Source: Candidatus Omnitrophota bacterium (GTDB lineage Bacteria > Omnitrophota > Gorgyraeia > Gorgyraeales > Gorgyraeaceae). Taken from it: 41,348 bases of DNA. The stretch is taken from positions 1 through 41,348 of the forward strand of contig JAHIEN010000035.1 of the NCBI GenBank assembly GCA_018901615.1, written 5' to 3'. Under the pieces are notes generated by a model. The model saw nothing but the letters and a program-made list of their open reading frames with translations. It did not search any database and was not told where the DNA came from. Each line of letters starts with the position of its first letter. The stretch's first letter is position 1. This document shows positions 7,668 through 14,485 of this stretch, piece after piece. Made by a program: the position numbers and the translations under genes.

Positions 7668-8834
7668 ATGGGTCCACGATCAAAAAAAGAGTATATGGAA
7701 ACTATCTGGCTTCGGTACAAAAGAACAAAAACGCGTGCGGAAAAATCCGCGTTGATTACAGAACTCTGCATAACCTGCGATTGGCATAGAAAACATGCCA
7801 TAAGAGCTCTAAATAACTTCAAGCGCTTTACCAAGCCCAAGCCTAAGAAAAGAGGCTCACCCTCTATATATAACAAATCTTCTATAATTGAGCCATTAAA
7901 GCGTATCTGGCTTAAGGCTAATCTTCCTTGCTCTAAAAGGCTAAAGACTATCATTCCCTTGTGGCTGCCATATTATGCTGAAGAATTCGGGGCATTATCT
8001 TTAGAAGCCGTTAAAGCTTTACGTAAAATATCTCCTCCCACTATTGATAGATTACTTAAGCCCTCGCGCATTAAATACGGCGGTCGTGGTAGATCTACTA
8101 CCAAACCAGGAACGCTCTTACGTAAACACATCCCCATTAAAACCAATCAATGGGATGAATTCCGCCCCGGCTTCTTAGAAGCTGACACTGTTGCCCACTG
8201 CGGCGATACCACAGAAGGTATATACGTTAATACTGTGGACTTCGTCGATATTGCCACCTCGTGGACTGAGCAACGTGCTGTCTGGGGTAAAGGAGAAAGA
8301 GCTGTATTAAAACAAATTGACGATGTTGAAGATGATCTGCCATTCCCCATTCTTGGCTTTGATGCTGATAACGGCAATGAGTTCCTGAACTGGCATTTAT
8401 TCAGGCACTTTACTGAACGTAAAAATCCAATCCAATTTACTAGATCCAGAGCCTACCACAAAGATGATAATTCTCACATAGAACAGAAAAACTGGACTCA
8501 TGTGAGGCAATGGTTAGGTTATCATAGATTCGATAATCCTAAGATTGTTCCTCTCATGAATGACTTATATACATCAGAGTGGCGGCTCTATCATAACTTC
8601 TTTTGTCCTTCCGTCAAGCTCCTTGAGAAGAAAAGGGTTGCTTCTAAGACTATTAAGAAGTATGATACGCCTAAAACGCCTTACCAGAGGGCCTTAGAAT
8701 CAAAGTTTGTAGCGCCTTATAACAAACGGATTCTCAAAGAACAGTTTAAGGGGCTTAACCCCTTTAAGCTAAGAAAAGCTATGGAGAAAAAACTTAATAA
8801 AATATTCCAAACTTTACGTAGAGGCAACCGATGA
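7668..8834 (+). CDS. DDE (rve-type) transposase/integrase
   Basis: The 388-aa product cuts and rejoins DNA at the element ends. A basic N-terminal helix-turn-helix-like region (residues about 15-55, with CDWHRKHAIRAL) is followed by an RNase H-like integrase core. The acidic triad is seen in FLEADTVAHCG (first D), GFDADNGNEF (second D) and NSHIEQKNW (E). The C-terminus is lysine/arginine-rich. The ATG follows AAAGGGGGT. It resembles integrase-core transposases common in uncultured bacterial genomes; the IS family (IS481 or ISNCY type) is not settled. No frameshift or stop is visible. Confidence 0.9.
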   Translation: MGPRSKKEYMETIWLRYKRTKTRAEKSALITELCITCDWHRKHAIRALNNFKRFTKPKPKKRGSPSIYNKSSIIEPLKRIWLKANLPCSKRLKTIIPLWLPYYAEEFGALSLEAVKALRKISPPTIDRLLKPSRIKYGGRGRSTTKPGTLLRKHIPIKTNQWDEFRPGFLEADTVAHCGDTTEGIYVNTVDFVDIATSWTEQRAVWGKGERAVLKQIDDVEDDLPFPILGFDADNGNEFLNWHLFRHFTERKNPIQFTRSRAYHKDDNSHIEQKNWTHVRQWLGYHRFDNPKIVPLMNDLYTSEWRLYHNFFCPSVKLLEKKRVASKTIKKYDTPKTPYQRALESKFVAPYNKRILKEQFKGLNPFKLRKAMEKKLNKIFQTLRRGNR

Positions 8835-8904
8835 AAACTTATCCACATATTAACATTGCTAACAAAGAAAGAAAAAGAACCAAAAAGAAAGAAAAACTAC
8901 TACT

Positions 8905-8945
8905 GCTTCGGTAACATTCTATTATGAGTCAACTGGTGACAATGC
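8905..8945 (+). repeat. right terminal inverted repeat of the insertion sequence
   Basis: It is the inverted counterpart of 7559-7597, about 40 bases with small gaps. The region 8835-8904 between the transposase stop and this repeat is A-rich and holds no gene. Confidence 0.8.
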
Positions 8946-8964
8946 TGGTCAGCTGTGTTAATAT
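8936..8964 (+). promoter_or_regulatory. probable promoter of eno, straddling the right IS end
   Basis: GTGACA (8936-8941) and TAATAT (8959-8964) are separated by 17 bases. The -35 box lies inside the inverted repeat and the -10 just outside it, so insertion may have created or replaced the eno promoter. This is pattern matching only. Confidence 0.5.
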
Positions 8965-8977
8965 AAAAACTCATAAC

Positions 8978-9048
8978 CTTAACTTGACCCCGCACCTTTA
9001 TGCTTCGAAGAACTTCTTCGTGATAAAAAGGTGCGGGGTCAAGTTAAG
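8978..9048 (+). repeat. large perfect hairpin in the eno leader
   Basis: A 22-bp perfect stem (8978-8999 with 9027-9048) contains TTGACCCCGCACC on its left arm. The loop holds a smaller CGAAG/CTTCG-type hairpin. It lies 19 bases before the eno ATG and would sit at the start of the eno transcript. A related core (ATCCCGCACCTTT) forms the hairpin before polX (24375-24441), so this is a dispersed palindromic element. Confidence 0.8.
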
Positions 9049-9067
9049 CAAAGTCGGAGGAGATTTT

Positions 9068-10354
9068 ATGTCTAAGGATACAGCCATTAAGAAAATCATA
9101 GGCCGTGAGATACTGGATTCGCGCGGCAACCCTACTGTAGAGGCCGATTGTATTTTAGAATCAGGCGTGATGGGCAGGGCCGCAGTGCCGAGCGGCGCTT
9201 CTACAGGGGAACACGAGGCAGTTGAGCTTCGCGATGGAGACAAGAAGCGCTATTCGGGCAAGGGAGTGCTAAAGGCGGTTTCTAATATCAATAAAGAACT
9301 TGCCTCGGTCCTTAAAGGTAAGGATGTCAGCGAGCAGGCCGCGCTTGATAAGGAGATGATAGCGCTTGATGGCACAGAAAATAAATCCAGGCTTGGCGCT
9401 AATGCAATATTAGGTGTATCTATGGCAGCAGCCAAGGCAGCAGCCAATTACAAAAAGATCCCGCTTTATAAATATCTGGGCGGGGAAAAAGCAGATACCT
9501 TGCCTGTCCCAATGATGAATATCTTAAACGGAGGTTCGCACGCGGACAACAATGTGGATCTTCAGGAATTTATGATAATGCCAAAAGGCGCAAAGACATT
9601 TTCAGAAGGGCTTCGCATGGGCGCGGAAATATTCCATAGTTTAAAAAAGATCCTGCATGGAAAAGGCCTTTCAACTGCAGTGGGCGATGAGGGAGGATTT
9701 GCGCCTGATCTGAAATCTAACGAAGAGGCAATAGAGGTGATCCTTGAGGCTATTGACAAGGCAGGTTATAAGGCAGGCAAGGATATATTTATAGCGCTTG
9801 ACCCTGCGGCAAGCTCCTTTTACGAGAACGGAAAGTACATGCTCAGGGCAGAAGCCTTACCGGAGAAAAACGCGGATGATATGGTAAAGTTCTATGCCGA
9901 CTGGGTCTCAAAATACCCGATATGTTCAATAGAAGACGGCCTGGCAGAAGACGACTGGGATGGCTGGAAGGCATTGACAGAAAAGATAGGCAAAAAAATA
10001 CAGATCGTGGGAGATGATTTATTTGTCACGAACGTAAAACGCTTGAAAATGGGCATTGATAAAGGTATTGCGAACTCCATCCTTATAAAGGTAAACCAGA
10101 TAGGCACTCTTACAGAGACAATAGATGCGATTGACATGGCAAGGAAAAATGGCTATACAGCTGTTGTGTCGCATCGTTCAGGCGAAACAGAAGATACCAC
10201 GATTGCGCATCTTGTGGTGGCAATGGGCACAGGCCAGATAAAAACCGGTTCTGTATGCAGGACTGACAGGATCTGTAAGTATAATGAACTGTTAAGGATA
10301 GAGGAAGATCTGGCTGGCAGGGCTAAATACGGAAATCTTCCATGGCCAAAATAA
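9068..10354 (+). CDS. eno: enolase
   Basis: Enolase interconverts 2-phosphoglycerate and phosphoenolpyruvate in glycolysis. The start at 9068 is chosen for the GGAGGAG ribosome site and for agreement with the family N-terminus (IKKIIGREILDSRGNPTVE); the frame stays open upstream through the hairpin. The product is 428 aa, normal length. Seen motifs are PSGASTGEHEA, GDEGGFAPD, SIEDGLAEDDWDGW, KVNQIGTLTET and SHRSGETEDTTIAHL, which carry the Mg ligands and catalytic Lys and Glu residues. It overlaps ftsB by 13 bases. Confidence 0.97.
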   Translation: MSKDTAIKKIIGREILDSRGNPTVEADCILESGVMGRAAVPSGASTGEHEAVELRDGDKKRYSGKGVLKAVSNINKELASVLKGKDVSEQAALDKEMIALDGTENKSRLGANAILGVSMAAAKAAANYKKIPLYKYLGGEKADTLPVPMMNILNGGSHADNNVDLQEFMIMPKGAKTFSEGLRMGAEIFHSLKKILHGKGLSTAVGDEGGFAPDLKSNEEAIEVILEAIDKAGYKAGKDIFIALDPAASSFYENGKYMLRAEALPEKNADDMVKFYADWVSKYPICSIEDGLAEDDWDGWKALTEKIGKKIQIVGDDLFVTNVKRLKMGIDKGIANSILIKVNQIGTLTETIDAIDMARKNGYTAVVSHRSGETEDTTIAHLVVAMGTGQIKTGSVCRTDRICKYNELLRIEEDLAGRAKYGNLPWPK

Positions 10355-10608
10355 GGATAAAACCTCTATATGTAGTGTTGGCTATTGTGCTACTAGTGAT
10401 TTTTTTGCCAGGTTACGCTAAATTTATGGAACTCAGGGCCAGAAATATGGACCTGGAAAATGAAATAGAGCGCCTGGAAAAAGAGAATGTCAGGCTTTAC
10501 AAGGAAAAAGAGAGGCTCGAAGGGGATATTGACTATATTGAAAAAATAGCCAGAGAGTCAATGGGCGTTGCCAGGGATGGTGAAATCCCTGTAAAGATCG
10601 AACAATAA
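10342..10608 (+). CDS. ftsB: FtsB/DivIC-family septum formation initiator
   Basis: FtsB is a small bitopic division protein that forms a coiled coil with FtsL and FtsQ at the septum. The 88-aa product has a short basic start, one membrane helix (about residues 8-24), then a heptad-rich coiled coil (about 28-66, MDLENEIERLEKENVRLYKEK), and the family ending ARESMGVARDGEIPVKI. The eno-ftsB neighbourhood is widespread in bacteria. It starts inside the last codons of eno. Confidence in the family is high; division partners are not in the window. Confidence 0.9.
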   Translation: MAKIRIKPLYVVLAIVLLVIFLPGYAKFMELRARNMDLENEIERLEKENVRLYKEKERLEGDIDYIEKIARESMGVARDGEIPVKIEQ

Positions 10609-10615
10609 CCTTATA

Positions 10616-10644
10616 TAGTGTTCGAGGTTAAACCTCGAACACTA
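10616..10644 (+). repeat. 13-bp perfect palindrome after ftsB
   Basis: TAGTGTTCGAGGT (10616-10628) pairs perfectly with 10632-10644 around a 3-nt loop, eight bases after the ftsB stop. No T-run follows, so it is terminator-like at best and could instead protect the 3' end or be a repeat. Confidence 0.7.
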
Positions 10645-10666
10645 CCTTACGCAGTGAGGAATTTTC

Positions 10667-10695
10667 TTGTCTCACATTTTTTCTTGTAGTAGAAT
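10667..10695 (+). promoter_or_regulatory. probable promoter of the purL leader
   Basis: TTGTCT (10667-10672) and TAGAAT (10690-10695) are spaced by 17 bases. Transcription would begin near 10702, giving a leader of about 158 nt before the purL ATG. Confidence 0.6.
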
Positions 10696-10697
10696 AT

Positions 10698-10836
10698 CTG
10701 CGGCTACGATGGGGTAGTTAGTTGTTGATAAAGGCAGCTCGAAGAAGAGATGCCGGTTTTGGCGCAAAGAAGAATAATAGCAAGACACGAAGAAGTGCCT
10801 ATTTTTGGTGTTTGACGTAGGCGAGAATCGTAGCAG
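10698..10836 (+). ncRNA. candidate structured 5' leader RNA of purL
   Basis: A long-range perfect 8-bp stem closes the region: GCTACGAT (10703-10710) with ATCGTAGC (10827-10834), extendable by CTG/CAG. Inside are GGCA-CTC/GAG-TGCC (10733-10754) with a GAAGAA loop, a short CAC/GTG hairpin (10786-10797) with the same GAAGAA loop, and GCCTA/TAGGC (10797-10822). No open frame of note occupies it. The layout (promoter, closed multi-hairpin domain, ribosome site AGAGGGG, purL) suits a riboswitch or other cis-regulatory RNA. I cannot match it to the purine, ZTP, PRPP, THF or glutamine classes. Structure was judged by eye. Confidence 0.5.
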
Positions 10837-10859
10837 AACACAGAGGGGACTATTATATC

Positions 10860-13100
10860 ATGACGACAGAGAATACTATTAAAGTGGATGTGGCATTGGC
10901 AAAAGAAATGGGTCTTACAGAGCAGGAATTTGAAGGCATAAAAAAATTGCTTGACAGGACTCCTAACGTGACGGAACTCGGGGTTTTTTCAGCCATGTGG
11001 TCAGAGCATTGCAGTTACAAAAATTCCAGAAAATTATTTCGCATGTTTCCGACAAAGGCAAAACAGGTTTTAGTCGGCGCGGGCGAGGAAAACTCCGGTA
11101 TTGTTGATATCGGAGATGGTTTAGGGGTCGCCTTTAAAATAGAATCCCACAACCACCCTTCTGCAGTAGAGCCATTTGAGGCCTCTGCAACCGGCATTGG
11201 CGGATGCGTGCGGGATATATTTACCACTGGGGCGCGTCCTGTTGCTGTTTTGGGCGGATTGCGATTTGGGAATCTGGATAACGAGAAGGTGAAATATTTA
11301 TTTAAAGAGGTCTTCAGGGGATTGGCTCATTACGCGAATGTTGGAGAGATTAGCGCTGTAGGTGGAGACGCGTATTTTGATGAAAGTTATGAAGGCAATC
11401 CGCTGGTGAATGCCTTTGTTATTGGCGTGGTCAAGCAAAAAGATATTGTAAGAGGTATGGCATCCGGCGTGGGTAACTCTGTGTATTATATAGGCGGAGA
11501 CACTGGCAGGGATGGTGTGGGCGGCGCAAGTTTTGCCTCCAAGGAAATCACAGAAGAGTCTGCTTCAACACCGAATGCTGTTGCTATAGGCGATCCTGAG
11601 CTCGGTAAAAGATTGCGCAAGGCATGCCTGGAGTTAATTGAAAAGAAGCTGGTCATCGGCATGCAGGATATGGGCGCGGCAGGGCTGACCTGTTCTTCCT
11701 GCGAGACAGCTGCGCGAAGCGGCACCGGCATTGAAATAGATGTGGCGCTCATTCCACAGAGAGAAAAAAACATGACGCCTTACGAGATCCTTCTCTCAGA
11801 ATCACAGGAGAGGATGTTGGCTATTTTAAATGGAGGGAGCGAAAACGAAGCCCTGGACATATTGCGCAAGTGGAAGATCAACGCTGTTAAGATCGGGAGG
11901 GTAACAGGCGACGGCATTATGCGCGTGAAAGAGAATGGCGTTACAGTGTGCGAGGTGCCTGCAGAGGCATTGACAAAAAAGGCGCCGCTCTATGATAGAG
12001 AGATCAAGGAGCCTGCTTATTTAAAAGAGACAAAGAGCGTGTCTTTTGATTCTCTGAGCGAACCGGATGACTACAATAAGGTCCTGTTGCAACTCTTGGA
12101 TCTTCCGACTATCGCCAGCAAGGAATCCGCGTATAAACAGTTTACGTTTGTTGAGAAGGACGAGGTGTTAGCTGGCGCAGGCTCAGATGCCGCGATTGTT
12201 AAAATAAAAGGGACGAAAAAGGCCCTGGCTATAAGCGTGGATTGTAACGGCAGGTTCTGTTATTTGAATCCCTACAACGGGGCCATGATGGCAGTGGCAG
12301 AGGCAGCTAGGAATGTGGTATGCGCAGGCGGAAGGCCACTCGCTATTACTGACGGGTTAAATTTTGGAAATCCTATGAAGCCTGAAAACTACTGGCAGTT
12401 TCACAAGTGTATAGAAGGGCTTTCTGATGCGTGCAAGGCGCTGGGTACGCCTGTTATCAGCGGCAATGTGAGCTTCTACAATGAAAATCCTAAAGGCGCG
12501 GTTGACCCGACCCCGATGGTGGGAATGGTCGGGTTAATCGAAGATGCGGAAAAAAGCGTTACGCAGGGATTCAAGCATGAGGGAGACCTCGTAGTGCTTT
12601 TGGGTGAGAATAAACCAGGCCTTGGCGGAAGCGAGTATTTGTATCATGTGCATAAGATGAAAAAGGGAGACCCTCAGATAGATATAAAGGCGGAAAAGGC
12701 GGTTCAGGATGCATGCCTTGAGATGATACAGTCCGGGATTATCAATAGCGCCCATGACGTTTCAGAAGGCGGATTGGCAACATGTCTGGCAGAATCATGC
12801 ATTAGTGATTCCGGCCGCAAAATAGGGGCTGTGATCGAGCTTGATGATGTGAAAAAAGATATACGACTGGATGATGTATTGTTCGGCGAGGCGCCTTCAA
12901 GGATAGTAGTTTCCATTAAGAGCGACAATCTGGCTAAGTTAGAAGAGATTGCAAAAAAGCATTCAGTGCCATGCTATAAGCTGGGCAAGGTAGGCGGAGA
13001 TAAACTCATTGTTAAAGATAATAAAGGTGAAACAATAAATCTCCCTGTGGGAACGCTGAGTGATGCATGGAGGAATGCCATTCCCAAAAGGATAAAGTAG
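10860..13100 (+). CDS. purL: phosphoribosylformylglycinamidine synthase, PurL subunit
   Basis: PurL converts FGAR to FGAM with ATP and ammonia from glutamine. At 746 aa it is the short Bacillus-type PurL, which needs separate PurS and PurQ partners. Seen motifs are the N-terminal WSEHCSYKNSR, ESHNHPSAVEPFEGA-like ESHNHPSAVEPFEAS, GGDTGRDGVGGASFAS, and in the second half SAHDVSEGGLA. A shortened purS-like gene lies at 16517; no purQ is seen in this window. It is preceded by a possible structured leader and followed by a palindrome. It is the first gene of the purine block and probably its own transcript. Confidence 0.97.
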   Translation: MTTENTIKVDVALAKEMGLTEQEFEGIKKLLDRTPNVTELGVFSAMWSEHCSYKNSRKLFRMFPTKAKQVLVGAGEENSGIVDIGDGLGVAFKIESHNHPSAVEPFEASATGIGGCVRDIFTTGARPVAVLGGLRFGNLDNEKVKYLFKEVFRGLAHYANVGEISAVGGDAYFDESYEGNPLVNAFVIGVVKQKDIVRGMASGVGNSVYYIGGDTGRDGVGGASFASKEITEESASTPNAVAIGDPELGKRLRKACLELIEKKLVIGMQDMGAAGLTCSSCETAARSGTGIEIDVALIPQREKNMTPYEILLSESQERMLAILNGGSENEALDILRKWKINAVKIGRVTGDGIMRVKENGVTVCEVPAEALTKKAPLYDREIKEPAYLKETKSVSFDSLSEPDDYNKVLLQLLDLPTIASKESAYKQFTFVEKDEVLAGAGSDAAIVKIKGTKKALAISVDCNGRFCYLNPYNGAMMAVAEAARNVVCAGGRPLAITDGLNFGNPMKPENYWQFHKCIEGLSDACKALGTPVISGNVSFYNENPKGAVDPTPMVGMVGLIEDAEKSVTQGFKHEGDLVVLLGENKPGLGGSEYLYHVHKMKKGDPQIDIKAEKAVQDACLEMIQSGIINSAHDVSEGGLATCLAESCISDSGRKIGAVIELDDVKKDIRLDDVLFGEAPSRIVVSIKSDNLAKLEEIAKKHSVPCYKLGKVGGDKLIVKDNKGETINLPVGTLSDAWRNAIPKRIK

Positions 13101-13223
13101 TAACAAGGCATAGCCCCCTACTATTTTATACATTCGCGGCCACAAAACCGTCCGCCTAGGCGGATGGATAGGCAATGGCCGCTCAGTATCAATTTCAACA
13201 AACCTTAAGGCCGAGGAAATTGA
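13101..13223 (+). repeat. intergenic palindromes after purL
   Basis: No gene is seen here. A nested inverted repeat lies at 13136-13182: outer GCGGCCA (13136-13142) with TGGCCGC (13176-13182), inner TCCGCC (13151-13156) with GGCGGA (13159-13164). A second pair, ATCAATTTC with GAAATTGAT, spans roughly 13188-13224. The inner core resembles the trxA terminator stem but has no T-run. Confidence 0.6.
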
Positions 13224-13252
13224 TTGACATACAACATATAGGGCTTTATAAT
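13224..13252 (+). promoter_or_regulatory. consensus sigma70 promoter of the tRNA-fMet gene
   Basis: TTGACA (13224-13229) and TATAAT (13247-13252) are both perfect consensus with a 17-base spacer. It lies 48 bases before the tRNA and fits a strong stable-RNA promoter. Confidence 0.9.
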
Positions 13253-13300
13253 ATACAATACGTTTTACACAAGCAAATAGTTCTGACAAGTAGTTTATAT

Positions 13301-13588
<288 letters not shown>

Positions 13589-13599
13589 TGGTTCGACGC

Positions 13600-13641
13600 A
13601 CAAAAGCCGCTCTCGTTCAAAATCAAGAGCGGCTTTTGTTT
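13600..13641 (+). terminator. terminator after tRNA-fMet
   Basis: A perfect 14-bp stem, ACAAAAGCCGCTCT (13600-13613) with its complement at 13626-13639, ends in TTTTGTTT. It lies 11 bases after the tRNA CCA. Confidence 0.85.
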
Positions 13642-13651
13642 GCTCACCATG

Positions 13652-13703
13652 GTCCTGAGCAAGCGAGCTCGAGGGCTTGATTTAGGCGAGCGCGTCGAAG
13701 GGC
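13652..13703 (-). repeat. dispersed palindromic repeat, CCCTTCGAC...GCTCAGGA family
   Basis: Read on the minus strand it begins CCCTTCGACGCG and ends TTGCTCAGGA. Both ends match the copy at 32186-32218, and in part the copy inside vorB at 39537-39558. The middle differs in length and sequence. No gene overlaps it. Confidence 0.65.
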
Positions 13704-13721
13704 CAAACCCTGCGAAGCGTT

Positions 13722-13763
13722 AAAAAGGCGATTTTCTTTACAATTAGAAAGTCGCCTTTTTTA
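13722..13763 (+). terminator. bidirectional terminator-like hairpin
   Basis: AAAAAGGCGA (13722-13731) pairs with TCGCCTTTTT (13752-13761), and the inner TTTCT/AGAAA extends the stem to about 16 bp. T-rich sequence follows on the plus strand and A-rich sequence precedes, so it could work both ways. It isolates the toxin-antitoxin remnant from the tRNA. Confidence 0.75.
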
Positions 13764-13845
13764 TTTTTTAAAAAGTAAAGATTTTTGAAAGAAAATGACC
13801 CTCTCTCGTGTCTTATATAGTGTAAGAAAAGCTTAAATTTCGTTG

Positions 13846-13874
13846 TTGACAATACAACTAAGTTGTTGTATACT
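13846..13874 (+). promoter_or_regulatory. promoter with palindromic operator of the higBA remnant
   Basis: TTGACA (13846-13851) and TATACT (13869-13874) are spaced by 17. A perfect inverted repeat ATACAAC (13852-13858) N6 GTTGTAT (13865-13871) fills the spacer and touches the -10 box. That position fits an operator bound by the HigA-like repressor to block RNA polymerase, as in other higBA systems. Confidence 0.8.
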
Positions 13875-13894
13875 TTAGATAGGAGAGGTGGTGA

Positions 13895-14014
13895 GAAAAT
13901 CGCATAATTTTTACGAATAGTTTTATTAAGAAAACCCCAAAGACTCCGCGGCACGAGATAACACTTGCAAGACAAAGAAGAAATGAATATCTGCAAAGAA
14001 GGCAGCATAAATGA
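13895..14014 (+). pseudogene. C-terminal remnant of a HigB/RelE-type (Gp49) toxin
   Basis: In the frame ending at TGA 14012-14014, the translation contains NRIIFTNSFIKKTPKTPR followed by HEITLARQRRNEYL, the typical C-terminal third of HigB/Gp49 RNases. A TGA sits immediately upstream (13892-13894), and the promoter and an AGGAG site lie only a few bases before that. The first 60-70 residues therefore appear to have been lost by an internal deletion. Its stop overlaps the antitoxin ATG (ATGA), keeping the normal higB-higA coupling. A GTG start in another frame gives only ten codons. Confidence 0.75.
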
Positions 14015-14409
14015 AAAAAGTTCAAGAACATATTAATGAGAAGTTAAAAAACGACCCTGGATTTAAAGAGCGCCATAGTCTAATGTTGCAAAAACTTGAG
14101 GTCGGAAAGCAAATAATTGGTTACCGTATCAAGCATAATTTGACCCAGAAACAACTTGCTGATGAGCTAGGAATTACTCAACAGTACATTTCTAAAATAG
14201 AAGAAGGTAATTTTTCTACTCTTGATGCTGTCGGTCATGTTCTTTTTCAGATGGGATATAGATTGATATTAAAGGTGGAACCAAACAAGGCGATACCAGA
14301 GTCGGCATATACTTCTACGGAATGGGGGAAGATCGAAAAAATAGTTGCTGAAAAAGGCAAGACATACAAAACTGCCAAAAGGGCCAAAAAACACATCCAA
14401 TCCTTATGA
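14011..14409 (+). CDS. higA: HigA-like XRE-family antitoxin/repressor
   Basis: The 132-aa DNA-binding protein would bind the palindrome in its own promoter and once neutralised a HigB toxin. The XRE helix-turn-helix is at about residues 33-75, with IIGYRIKHNLTQKQLADELGI and the recognition part TQQYISKIEEG. The C-terminal half is lysine-rich. It overlaps the toxin remnant by ATGA. With the toxin gone it is probably an orphan regulator, possibly kept to control other toxin-antitoxin loci, which is inference. Confidence 0.85.
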   Translation: MKKVQEHINEKLKNDPGFKERHSLMLQKLEVGKQIIGYRIKHNLTQKQLADELGITQQYISKIEEGNFSTLDAVGHVLFQMGYRLILKVEPNKAIPESAYTSTEWGKIEKIVAEKGKTYKTAKRAKKHIQSL

Positions 14410-14446
14410 GAATTAAATGATGGCACCAATATGTAGTGATTTTCTA

Positions 14447-14476
14447 TTGACTTAATAAATCTATATATGGTATATT
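14447..14476 (+). promoter_or_regulatory. promoter of purB giving a near-leaderless transcript
   Basis: TTGACT (14447-14452) and TATATT (14471-14476) are 18 apart. The -10 box ends nine bases before the purB ATG, so transcription should start within a few bases of it. No Shine-Dalgarno sequence is present. Confidence 0.6.
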
Positions 14477-14485
14477 AATCCTGCT

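Larger units (their letters stand above)
7559..8945 (+). mobile_element. insertion sequence with one DDE transposase and about 40-bp inverted ends
   Basis: The left end (7559-7597) and right end (8905-8945) are imperfect inverted repeats sharing GCATTG, TTGACTCA and ATGTTACCGAAGC in the same order. A further partial copy of the end motif (TTGACTCAT...ATGTTACC, 7616-7637) lies just inside the left end, a likely second transposase-binding site. Outer limits are minimal estimates because similarity fades outward and no clear target duplication is visible. The transposase is intact, so the element may be active. Confidence 0.85.

Noticed and set aside
8924..9067. Upstream extension of enolase by 48 residues
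   Set aside because: The extra codons run through the IS end and a perfect hairpin and match nothing in enolase; ATG 9068 has a good ribosome site and the family N-terminus.
10698..10836. SRP RNA, tmRNA, RNase P RNA or a glycine riboswitch
   Set aside because: The conserved cores of these RNAs (for example the SRP GGAA/AGCAG internal loop) are not found; the region is kept only as an unclassified structured leader.
13589..13721. Possible small gene or second tRNA after tRNA-fMet
   Set aside because: The stretch is explained by a terminator and a dispersed palindromic repeat; no tRNA fold and no credible reading frame with a ribosome site.
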